Shown here piece by piece: positions 8,871-16,223 of a DNA stretch of 64,000 nucleotides. Every line of letters begins with the position of its first letter. Within the stretch, counting starts at the first letter, position 1. The position numbers and the translations under genes are program-made. The stretch spans positions 186,001 through 250,000 of the forward strand of contig CAJTFG010000002.1 in the NCBI GenBank assembly GCA_910575705.1, in the 5' to 3' direction. The notes beneath the pieces were generated by a model that saw only the letters and a list, made by a program, of their open reading frames with translations, was not told where the DNA came from and did no database searches. Source of the stretch: Erysipelotrichales bacterium. GTDB taxonomy: Bacteria > Bacillota_I > Bacilli_A > Erysipelotrichales > Erysipelotrichaceae.

Positions 8871-9701
8871 ATGGTTAAAATAATTACCGATACTTCAGCA
8901 TTATATACTATAGAGGAAGGAAAAGAGATAGGAGTGCATGTCGTACCGCTTTGTGTGAGCATCAACGGGAAGCATCTTCGTGATCTGTGCTTTGATACAA
9001 AAGAATTTCTGGATGAAGTTAAACAAGGACATGCGTCGGCATCTTCTCAGCCGCCTATCGGAGAAGTTATCGATGCATATAACGCTTATGATGTTCCTGT
9101 GCTTAACATTACGATGGCGGATGGATTATCCGGAACATACCAGAGTGCGTTAAGTGCAAGAGAACAAGCTGATCATCCGGAGGATGTACATGTGCTGAAT
9201 TCTACGACGCTGTGTGGGCCGCAGCGTTATCTGGTACAAAAAGCCAGTCATTTGGCGAAAGCGGGAAAAAACGTTCAAGAGATCATCGCCGCTCTTCATG
9301 AGAGCATGGAGCATCTGCATTCTTTTCTGATACCGCAGGACTTTGATTTTTTGAAAAGAGGGGGAAGACTGAAACCTTCTGCTGCCAAACTGGGAGGACT
9401 TTTAAAACTGAAACCGATCATGGAAGCTGTGGACGGAGGTACCCGATTGGATAAATTTTCCATCGTGAGGACATTAGGAAAGGCCGCCGATCAGATCGCT
9501 TCTTTCTTTGAGGAGCATAAAGTGAATAAAGACTATAAGATATTCATATCTCATGCCGATGCTATGGACGATGCCATGATGATCATGAACCGCTTAAAAG
9601 AACGCTTTCAGGAAGTTGAATTTGAGCTTTTGGAATTATCACCGGCTTTTATAACGCAGGGCGGTCCATCCTGCATTGCCGTACAATATATAAAGAAATA
9701 A
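8871..9701 (+). CDS. DegV family fatty-acid-binding protein (FakB-like)
   Basis: DegV/FakB proteins bind a fatty acid and present it to the kinase FakA for phosphorylation before phospholipid synthesis. The 276-residue protein shows the N-terminal VKIITDTSA, the SGTYQSA segment that contacts the acyl carboxylate, and FLKRGGRLKPSAA. A catalytic FakA was not seen in this window, although a small FakA-like piece occurs at 31.4 kb. It follows the metallopeptidase by 14 bases and ends at a terminator. Confidence 0.93.
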   Translation: MVKIITDTSALYTIEEGKEIGVHVVPLCVSINGKHLRDLCFDTKEFLDEVKQGHASASSQPPIGEVIDAYNAYDVPVLNITMADGLSGTYQSALSAREQADHPEDVHVLNSTTLCGPQRYLVQKASHLAKAGKNVQEIIAALHESMEHLHSFLIPQDFDFLKRGGRLKPSAAKLGGLLKLKPIMEAVDGGTRLDKFSIVRTLGKAADQIASFFEEHKVNKDYKIFISHADAMDDAMMIMNRLKERFQEVEFELLELSPAFITQGGPSCIAVQYIKK

Positions 9702-9723
9702 AGAGAACGACCGTTCTCTTTTT
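9701..9723 (+). terminator. Terminator after degV
   Basis: AAGAGAACG (9701-9709) pairs with CGTTCTCTT (9712-9720) and continues into a T-run. Confidence 0.8.
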
Positions 9724-9830
9724 ACTATGTTGTGCGGATCCTATGGTTACTATATGTAAAAATGCGGTATAATATAAATATAATGCGGAGGTGGTGTTTC
9801 ATCTATGCACATAAGAGGACGCTTATCGAT

Positions 9831-10880
9831 ATGCAAAAGGTAAAAGATCCGCGTTTTTCCTTGCCCGCATATATCGCGATCGCCGGCAACCGGCGCAAAG
9901 ACGGCTTGTTGGAACCGTGCTATCATGCATATAAGAGAGAAAAACCGGAAGGTACGCAATCAGATTATTTTTATAAAGGTATCCCCGTCGGTCGGATACG
10001 CGATGCGATGGCGGCGGATAATCGAAGTATTACCGACGGACTTGTGGAAGAAAGTACGCTGCGCATACCATTCAGTGATCATCATGTAGAAGCGGTTATG
10101 TATCGTCCTTTCCATAAAGAGGGAAAGTTTTCATGCATCATGTATTTTCATGGAGGTGCTTATGCAGGCGGCAGTATTAAAACGACGGCAAATCTTTGTC
10201 GTACGTTATGCGACCTTCATCAAGCAGTGGTGATCAATGTGGATTATCGTTTGGCGCCAGAACACCCATACCCGCAGGGAAGCGATGATTGTTACGGGTG
10301 TTTTAACTGGATATATGAACATGCGGAGCAATACGGTATCGAGATGGATGCGGTGTATGTGGCTGGTGACAGTGCCGGTGGAAATTTTGCGGTAAATTGC
10401 TGCATACGGGAACAGGAACTGCAGCTGAATCGCATAAAAGCATGTGTCTTATATTATCCGCATGTCAGTATGGTAGAAACAAAAGACTATCCTTGGAAAT
10501 TATCCATGTATTATATAAATGATAAAGATAAAATAGAAATAACGAAAAATATACTGGGGTTGAGAGAAGTGATACGGGCCAGTGAGTTTTACTATTTGCA
10601 GTCCGCCGCCGAGAAAACAGATATGCTTGTTTCACCGCTGTTTTACGAGCAACTGGATATGCTTCCTCCCATGTTGATCATAACTGCCGAGTTTGATTAT
10701 CTGCGCATTCAGCAGGAATACTTTGCTCAGCGCTTGAACAGGGTGACGATGATTCAATATCAAGGGATGCAACATGCTTTTATGGATCGTATCGGATATT
10801 ATCCGCAAGCTGAAGATGCGGTTATGGAAACATGCCGGTTTCTCGCCGCGATAGAACAGAAAAAAACGGATATACTATGA
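9831..10880 (+). CDS. Alpha/beta hydrolase, acetyl-esterase (HSL) family
   Basis: This 349-residue esterase of the hormone-sensitive-lipase group has the oxyanion-hole HGG in YFHGGAYAGGS, the nucleophile serine in GDSAGGN and the catalytic His in GMQHAFMDR. The start is uncertain. TATAAT at 9768-9773 puts the transcript start near 9780, which rules out the upstream in-frame ATG at 9732 and leaves no leader for the one at 9783. A strong GGAGG (9787-9791) serves an out-of-frame ATG at 9805 encoding only 12 residues that overlap this start. I chose ATG 9831 for homology reasons. The M42 peptidase follows 16 bases downstream. Confidence 0.85.
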   Translation: MQKVKDPRFSLPAYIAIAGNRRKDGLLEPCYHAYKREKPEGTQSDYFYKGIPVGRIRDAMAADNRSITDGLVEESTLRIPFSDHHVEAVMYRPFHKEGKFSCIMYFHGGAYAGGSIKTTANLCRTLCDLHQAVVINVDYRLAPEHPYPQGSDDCYGCFNWIYEHAEQYGIEMDAVYVAGDSAGGNFAVNCCIREQELQLNRIKACVLYYPHVSMVETKDYPWKLSMYYINDKDKIEITKNILGLREVIRASEFYYLQSAAEKTDMLVSPLFYEQLDMLPPMLIITAEFDYLRIQQEYFAQRLNRVTMIQYQGMQHAFMDRIGYYPQAEDAVMETCRFLAAIEQKKTDIL

Positions 10881-10896
10881 GAAAAGAGGGATAAAA

Positions 10897-11937
10897 ATGG
10901 ATCGACAATTTTTAAAGGACATGCTGAAGACACCGTCTGTCAGCGGCTATGAAACACAGCTGCAGAAAAAAGTGCTGGCGCATATGCGGCCGTATGCGGA
11001 TAAGCAACATACAGATGCTACCGGCAACGTGATCAGCATTATGAACGAAGAGAGTAAACCGCGTATTTTATTGTGTGGACATGTAGATGAAATCGGCTTT
11101 ATCGTTACGAACGTAACCGCAGAGGGAATGCTGAAGGTAACCAAGGCCGGCGGCATTCATCCGGTTTTATATTTAGGTACGCATGTCCGGATCATAAGTG
11201 CGAAAGGGAATATAGCTGGCGTTGTCATAACGACATCCGATCTTGAAAAGCGCGGCCAACTTCCTGTTGACGCATTGACGATCGATATCGGTGCCTCTTC
11301 TCGTGAGGAAGCGTTGCAGCATGTCGCGGTAGGAGACAGTGTATGTGCGGCAACCGATAGCGAAGAATTGCTGAATGAGCGTTTCTGCGGACGGGCGCTG
11401 GATGATCGTATCGGAGCGTTTATCATCATGGAAGCATTTCAGAAAGCTAAGGAAAAAAAGTGCCGTAACGGTGTTTATTGTGCTACCACGGTTGGAGAAG
11501 AGACAACGATGCGCGGAGCTTACAGCGCTGCGGTATATGCAAAACCCACTTGCGCCGTCATCGTGGATGTGACGTTTACGTCTGATTATCCGGGGGTGGA
11601 TGGGAATGTGACAGGAGAAGTGAGTTTGGATAAAGGACCGGTTTTGTGCAAAAGTTCTTTGGTAAACGATCGCTTGAATGAACGGCTTTTGAAATTGAGT
11701 GAGGAATTGCATATCCCTGTACAATGGGAGATCGCTGCCGGCAAGGCGGGGACAGATGGTGACATGGTGTATTTCACGAATATGGGTGTACCGATCGTAT
11801 TGATATCGATACCGCTTCGTTATATGCATTCTTCTGTGGAAACAGCGAGTTATCGGGATATGCAGCAATGCATTGACCTTCTGAGTGAATTTTTATGTAC
11901 CTTGGAAGAGGATTTCGATTATTGTCCTCTTTCATAG
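10897..11937 (+). CDS. M42 family aminopeptidase
   Basis: This is a 346-residue cytosolic metal aminopeptidase of the tetrahedral (TET/PepA-like) family, trimming short peptides. The two-metal site residues are visible: H in CGHVDEIGF, D in RALDDRIG, the catalytic Glu pair in TVGEET, D in VDVTF and H in PLRYMHSS. A GAAAAGAGGG precedes the ATG. It follows the esterase closely and ends at a bidirectional terminator shared with aroF. Confidence 0.93.
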   Translation: MDRQFLKDMLKTPSVSGYETQLQKKVLAHMRPYADKQHTDATGNVISIMNEESKPRILLCGHVDEIGFIVTNVTAEGMLKVTKAGGIHPVLYLGTHVRIISAKGNIAGVVITTSDLEKRGQLPVDALTIDIGASSREEALQHVAVGDSVCAATDSEELLNERFCGRALDDRIGAFIIMEAFQKAKEKKCRNGVYCATTVGEETTMRGAYSAAVYAKPTCAVIVDVTFTSDYPGVDGNVTGEVSLDKGPVLCKSSLVNDRLNERLLKLSEELHIPVQWEIAAGKAGTDGDMVYFTNMGVPIVLISIPLRYMHSSVETASYRDMQQCIDLLSEFLCTLEEDFDYCPLS

Positions 11938-11978
11938 ACGTATATTGTCGATTTGCGGTATTTACAGGGAAATAGAAA

Positions 11979-12006
11979 AATGATGCTGTCAGCATCATTT
12001 TTTTTA
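11979..12006. terminator. Bidirectional terminator between M42 peptidase and aroF
   Basis: Near-perfect inverted repeat AATGATGCTG (11979-11988)/CAGCATCATT (11990-11999) with A-run on the left and T-run on the right, suited to stop convergent transcription. It overlaps the last codons of aroF by a few bases. Confidence 0.8.
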
Positions 12007-13020
12007 CATATCTCTCCCGATGACATGAGCAATAGCTCTGCCTTTTTCAATAACTCTCTGGAATTTCTCCGGCTTCAAAGACTGCGCTCCGTCACTCCAT
12101 GCACATTCCGGCTGTTCATGCACCTCAATGATCAAACCATCCGCTCCTGCCGCGATCGCCGCTAATGACATGCTCTCTACTAACTTCCAATCTCCGGTTG
12201 CATGACTCGGATCGATGATGATCGGTAAGTGCGTCTTCTCTTTGATGATCGGTATCACACTTAGATCCAAGGTGTTTCTCGTATACTTCTCAAAGGTACG
12301 TATCCCTCTTTCACAGAAGATCACCTTATCGTTCCCTTCGCTCATGATGTATTCCGCCGCCATGATCCATTCTTCGATCGTATTGGCAAGTCCTCTTTTT
12401 AATAGCACGGGCTTGTCACATCGTCCTACCGCTTTTAAAAGATCGAAGTTCTGCATGTTTCTGGCACCGATCTGAATGAGATCGACATACTCGATGAATT
12501 CATCGAGTTTATCGGCGCTCATGAGCTCGGTAACGATCGGAAGACCGCTCATGCTTCTGGCTTTGGCCATAGCTAAGATGCCTTCGCTACCCATGCCTTG
12601 GAAAGCATAAGGGGAAGTTCTCGGCTTATAGGCGCCGCCGCGGAGCATGACACCGCCGGCAGCTTTGACTTGCTGAGCGATTCGGCAGATCATATCGTTT
12701 CCTTCGACAGAGCAAGGACCGCCGATAACGACGATGTTTTCTTTACCGCCGACTTTGATACCAGCTACATCGATAACGCTGTCTTCCGGATGAAACAGAC
12801 GATTCGCTTTTTTGTACGGCGCCGCGATCCTAGTAACGTTTTCTACAAAAGGATTGGCTTTGATCAGACGCTCATCGAGTTTACTGGTATCGCCGACAAG
12901 TCCGAAGACATTAAAGCTTTCTCCTTGAATTTCGGTAACGGATAATCCTCTGTTTTCAAATCCCTTGATCAGATTTCTGATGTCTTCTTTCGAAGCGTTT
13001 TTTTTAACTGTAATAATCAT
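12004..13020 (-). CDS. aroF: DAHP synthase (3-deoxy-7-phosphoheptulonate synthase), type I-beta
   Basis: This enzyme condenses PEP and erythrose-4-phosphate, the first step of aromatic amino acid synthesis. The 338-residue protein has an N-terminal ferredoxin-like regulatory domain (residues 1-70, IITVKKNASKEDI) followed by the barrel, with VIGGPCSVEG, RGGAYKPRTSPY, and the metal/substrate motif DPSHATGDW. The N-terminal domain is the kind that confers Phe/Tyr feedback inhibition in Thermotoga-type enzymes. It lies 14 bases downstream of the aroE-aroK fusion, so both are controlled by the attenuator at 14.3-14.5 kb. Confidence 0.95.
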   Translation of the reverse strand: MIITVKKNASKEDIRNLIKGFENRGLSVTEIQGESFNVFGLVGDTSKLDERLIKANPFVENVTRIAAPYKKANRLFHPEDSVIDVAGIKVGGKENIVVIGGPCSVEGNDMICRIAQQVKAAGGVMLRGGAYKPRTSPYAFQGMGSEGILAMAKARSMSGLPIVTELMSADKLDEFIEYVDLIQIGARNMQNFDLLKAVGRCDKPVLLKRGLANTIEEWIMAAEYIMSEGNDKVIFCERGIRTFEKYTRNTLDLSVIPIIKEKTHLPIIIDPSHATGDWKLVESMSLAAIAAGADGLIIEVHEQPECAWSDGAQSLKPEKFQRVIEKGRAIAHVIGRDM

Positions 13021-13034
13021 TGGTATGTTCTCCT

Positions 13035-14285
13035 TTATGTGTTCTGTATGATTTCTATGTAATGACGCTGTATTTCTTCCGCGGCTTCTTCTGCTGTTTT
13101 ATCGTTTTTTATGATGCAGTCAGCATATTGCCGATAGATAGGAAATCGATCATCATACATCTGATATACCTTTTCCCGGCTGCTGGATAAAGGGCGTTCT
13201 ATATCTTCCGAAACAAGCAGTTCTTTGGAACGATCCAAAAAGAAGAGAATGCCGTTTTGCTGCAGATGTCTTATATTGCTAGAGCGCTTGATGCAACCTC
13301 CGCCCGTGGCGATTACCTGATTATGCCGCATGGCAAAGCGCTTAGTGATCATCTCCTCCATATCGCGGAAATATCCTTCTCCGTTTTCGGCAAATAGTTC
13401 CCGAATGCTTTTTCCGCTTTCTTTTACGATCTCCTCATCGATATCGACAAAGTTTTTATGAAGCTTTTTGGCCATGATGTTGCCGACGGTAGTTTTTCCG
13501 CTGCTCGGCATACCGATCAGTACGAGATTGCTTTGCGTACAAAGGATGTTTCGATAGATGGTATGTATACTGCTATCGCTGATGCGGTTGCCAGTAAAGT
13601 GTTCAACGGCTGCTTTTGCTTGTGCGATGAGCATCTCCAATCCGCCGGCTGTAGGGATACCTAGTTCCTTTGCCTGCATGATAAGCGAAGTGCGAAGTGG
13701 ATTATAAATGATATCAACGACATGCTCCAAAGAAGGAAACTGCCGCAGATCGATCGGAGAGTCGTTATTAGGAAACATGCCGACGGGAGATGTGTTGATG
13801 ATGATTGCAGCATCACGATGACAGCGATAAGCTTCTTCATAGCGAATCGTCTCTTTGCTTGGTCGGCTTTTCACAAGGATGATCTCTTTAGCATGGAGAT
13901 CGTTCAACACGGCTTTGACTGCCTGTGCGGCGCCGCCGTTACCGAGCATTAAAACTTTTTTTCCGATGACCTGTATGCGATGCTGCCGCAAAGTATAGAG
14001 AAATCCGTCATAGTCCGTATTATAGCCGATAAGTCGTCCTTCGTTATGAACGATGGTATTTACGGCGCCGATCCTTTGCGCCTTATCATCGATGCCATCC
14101 AGGTAGGGAAGCACTGCTTGTTTATAAGGAATGGTGACATTGATGGCCCGGAACTCTCTTGCCGTCATGAATGTATGAAATTCCTTTTTGTTTAACGGGT
14201 ACAGATGGTATGTATAATCTGCCAGTTGCTCGTGTATTTCCTTTGAAAAGCTATGTCCTAATGTTTCACCGATAAGACCGTACAT
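13035..14285 (-). CDS. Fused shikimate dehydrogenase - shikimate kinase
   Basis: One 416-residue reading frame carries two successive shikimate-pathway enzymes. Residues 1-250 are AroE: GHSFS for shikimate binding, catalytic Lys in NVTIPYK (about 55), NTDYDG (about 90) and the NADP loop GNGGAAQA (about 115). Residues 252-416 are AroK: P-loop GMPSSGKTT (about 258-266), shikimate-binding DIDEEI, and ATGGGC (about 327-332). There is no frameshift or stop between them. I chose ATG 14285 because AAGGAGGACATGCAA places the ribosome site 8 bases away, whereas ATG 14291 is too close. It is the first gene after the attenuator and is followed by aroF. Confidence 0.93.
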   Translation of the reverse strand: MYGLIGETLGHSFSKEIHEQLADYTYHLYPLNKKEFHTFMTAREFRAINVTIPYKQAVLPYLDGIDDKAQRIGAVNTIVHNEGRLIGYNTDYDGFLYTLRQHRIQVIGKKVLMLGNGGAAQAVKAVLNDLHAKEIILVKSRPSKETIRYEEAYRCHRDAAIIINTSPVGMFPNNDSPIDLRQFPSLEHVVDIIYNPLRTSLIMQAKELGIPTAGGLEMLIAQAKAAVEHFTGNRISDSSIHTIYRNILCTQSNLVLIGMPSSGKTTVGNIMAKKLHKNFVDIDEEIVKESGKSIRELFAENGEGYFRDMEEMITKRFAMRHNQVIATGGGCIKRSSNIRHLQQNGILFFLDRSKELLVSEDIERPLSSSREKVYQMYDDRFPIYRQYADCIIKNDKTAEEAAEEIQRHYIEIIQNT

Positions 14286-14308
14286 TTGCATGTCCTCCTT
14301 TGTGTAAT

Positions 14309-14343
14309 AAAAAAAGCATCTTCGATATGGTTAGATGCTTTTT
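14309..14343 (-). terminator. Attenuator terminator in the aroEK leader
   Basis: AAAAAGCATCT (14343-14333, minus strand) pairs with AGATGCTTTTT (14321-14311) and a seven-T run follows. It lies between the leader peptide and the ribosome site of the aroE-aroK gene, so it would stop transcription before the structural genes. Confidence 0.8.
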
Positions 14344-14345
14344 AT

Positions 14346-14386
14346 GCTCCGAACAGAAAATTCCATGATGATGGATCGTTCGGAGC
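14346..14386 (-). promoter_or_regulatory. Pause/anti-terminator-type hairpin in the aro leader
   Basis: A perfect 9-bp stem GCTCCGAAC (14386-14378) with GTTCGGAGC (14354-14346) starts at the last base of the leader-peptide stop codon. A ribosome stalled at the Phe/Tyr codons would cover its 5' arm. An 8-base perfect complement also exists between the leader's start region (14428-14421) and the base of the terminator (14347-14340). Which pairing acts as antiterminator is not clear from inspection. Confidence 0.55.
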
Positions 14387-14424
14387 TATGAAAAGATAAA
14401 ATAAAAAGATACTGCTACATGCAT
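14386..14424 (-). CDS. Aromatic leader peptide (attenuation), 12 residues
   Basis: The frame ATG to TAG encodes MHVAVSFYFIFS. Four of the last six residues are aromatic: three Phe (TTT) and one Tyr (TAT) clustered at positions 7-11. A purine-rich AAAGAG lies seven bases before the ATG. The stop codon abuts a strong hairpin followed by an intrinsic terminator, just ahead of shikimate genes. This is the arrangement of classical ribosome-mediated attenuators such as pheL. It is too short for ordinary gene finding; I infer its role from composition and position. Confidence 0.7.
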   Translation of the reverse strand: MHVAVSFYFIFS

Positions 14425-14446
14425 AAAATCACTCTTTCTTGCGTAT

Positions 14447-14475
14447 AGCATATAACAAAGTTTAAAGAATTGCAA
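14447..14475 (-). promoter_or_regulatory. Promoter of the aro leader-aroEK-aroF operon
   Basis: On the minus strand, TTGCAA (14475-14470), a 17-base spacer and TATGCT (14452-14447). This would start transcription about 15-20 bases before the leader-peptide ATG. Each hexamer matches four of six consensus bases. Confidence 0.5.
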
Positions 14476-14582
14476 TAGTTATCTGCAAATACATGAAAGC
14501 AAATGTAAAAATTATGAAAATCTGAACATTTTAAGAGTCGCGGGTAATTTTTATGATATACTTATCAGGTAGGAGAAATCGG

Positions 14583-15335
14583 ATGAAGAAATTGGTATGT
14601 GTTAGAAATATTGTCTTAGGCGATGGAACGGTTCATATCTGTGTGCCCGTCGTAGCATCTGATATCGAAGAAATTCAGCGGCAATGCGGTTTGATAAAAC
14701 ACCTCCCTTGTGAACTTGTGGAAATCCGTATGGATTTTTTTACATCGCTTGAGGAAGCAAATCTGTGGGAAGCCTTTTATAGGATACGGGATATCCTTTT
14801 GGACAAAGCGCTGCTGGCAACGTTTCGCAGCCTTGAAGAAGGCGGCAGCAAACCGCTTTCCGATGAAGCCTATGAGCGCTTGTACACCGTGCTGATAGAG
14901 CATCATCTGTGTGATATGATCGATTTAGAGGCGTCACGTCCGCTGCATTTGACGGATGTGCTCCAACAGAAAGCTGAAAAGCAGGGTATTCATACGATTC
15001 TTTCCAGTCATGATTTTCAAGGTACGGCACCACGGGAAATGCTGATAGCGCGATTGCTGCAGATGGCAGAGCGAAAAGCGGATATCGTTAAACTTGCCGT
15101 CATGCCGCATACGGAAGAAGATGTCTTTTGTCTGATGGATGCGGTGCGATGCGTACATGCGAAGATCTCGCAGCCGGTGATCGCCATGGCGATGGGCGAT
15201 ATCGGCAGAAGGAGCCGCATAGAAGCGGCGAGCTTCAACTCTTGTGTAACATTTGCCTGTGCAGAAAAAACAAGTGCTCCGGGACAGATCCCCTGTGCGG
15301 AAATGAGATGTCTTTTGGATGAACACATCGGATGA
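14583..15335 (+). CDS. aroD: Type I 3-dehydroquinate dehydratase
   Basis: This enzyme converts 3-dehydroquinate to 3-dehydroshikimate, the substrate of the neighbouring AroE domain. The 250-residue protein has the class I signature: EIRMDFF, the catalytic His in ILSSHDFQGT, and the Schiff-base lysine in ADIVKLAVMP. The ATG at 14583 is preceded by TAGGAG. It is divergent from aroEK-aroF across a 290-base region that contains the attenuator; its own promoter (TATACT at 14557-14562) lacks a good -35. The nfn genes follow 44 bases downstream with no terminator in between. Confidence 0.94.
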   Translation: MKKLVCVRNIVLGDGTVHICVPVVASDIEEIQRQCGLIKHLPCELVEIRMDFFTSLEEANLWEAFYRIRDILLDKALLATFRSLEEGGSKPLSDEAYERLYTVLIEHHLCDMIDLEASRPLHLTDVLQQKAEKQGIHTILSSHDFQGTAPREMLIARLLQMAERKADIVKLAVMPHTEEDVFCLMDAVRCVHAKISQPVIAMAMGDIGRRSRIEAASFNSCVTFACAEKTSAPGQIPCAEMRCLLDEHIG

Positions 15336-15379
15336 TGCTTCATCAAAAATGATAGATAAGAGAGAGGAAAGGTGAAACG

Positions 15380-16222
15380 ATGTATAAGATTCTTGAGAAG
15401 AAATGCCTGAATCCTACCGTTACGCAAATGGTGGTTGAGGCACCGGCAGTTGCGAAAAAGGCACATGCCGGACAGTTTATCATTCTTCGGGTAAACGAAG
15501 AAGGAGAACGCATTCCGCTGACGATTGCGGATTATGACCGTGAGAAGGGAACGATTACGATCATCTTTCAGATCGTCGGGGCCACGACGATGCTGTTGAA
15601 TGAAGTGAGAGAAGGAGAGAGCATTGCGGATTTTGTAGGTCCTTTGGGTATGCCTTCTCATGTGGAAGGGTTTAAAAAGGTATGTGTGATCGGCGGTGGT
15701 GTCGGTTGTGCGATCGCCTATCCTACGGCCAAAGCTTTGCATGAAAACGGCTGTGAAGTAACGACGATCGCCGGTTTCCGCAACAAAGATCTCGTCATAT
15801 TGGAAGATGCTTTCAAAGACGTCAGCGATTCCTTTTATCTGGTAAGCGATGATGGCAGTACGGGAACGAAGGGATTGGTAACGGATGTGCTGGAAGAACT
15901 GATCCAAAAAGGCGAACAGTTTGATGAAGTAATTGCTATCGGACCGCTGATCATGATGAAGTTTGTCAGCCTCTTGACGAAGAAGTACGATATTAAAACC
16001 GTTGTTTCTATGAATCCGATCATGATCGACGGTACGGGAATGTGCGGCGGATGCCGTCTGACGGTCGGTGGTGAAACGAAATTCGCATGTGTAGACGGTC
16101 CTGATTTCGACGGTCATCTCGTAGATTTTGATGAAGCGATGGCGCGTGGCAGGACTTATCAGGATTTTGAAAAGAGAAAACGGGAAGCAGCATGCAATCT
16201 GCTGCATAAGGAGGTGCGGTAA
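15380..16222 (+). CDS. NfnA-type ferredoxin-NADP oxidoreductase alpha subunit
   Basis: This 280-residue flavoprotein belongs to the sulfide dehydrogenase/dihydroorotate-dehydrogenase electron-transfer family. An N-terminal FAD domain (RIPLTIADYD), a nucleotide-binding loop CVIGGGVGCAIAYP (about 109) and a C-terminal [2Fe-2S] site with DGTGMCGGCRLTV and FACVDGP are visible. Paired with a GltA-like subunit, such proteins form NfnAB, which bifurcates electrons among NADH, NADPH and ferredoxin, or the SudAB sulfide dehydrogenase. Sequence reading cannot separate the two. Its RBS is GAGAGGAAAGGTG and the partner starts two bases after its stop. Confidence 0.88.
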   Translation: MYKILEKKCLNPTVTQMVVEAPAVAKKAHAGQFIILRVNEEGERIPLTIADYDREKGTITIIFQIVGATTMLLNEVREGESIADFVGPLGMPSHVEGFKKVCVIGGGVGCAIAYPTAKALHENGCEVTTIAGFRNKDLVILEDAFKDVSDSFYLVSDDGSTGTKGLVTDVLEELIQKGEQFDEVIAIGPLIMMKFVSLLTKKYDIKTVVSMNPIMIDGTGMCGGCRLTVGGETKFACVDGPDFDGHLVDFDEAMARGRTYQDFEKRKREAACNLLHKEVR

Positions 16223-16223
16223 T

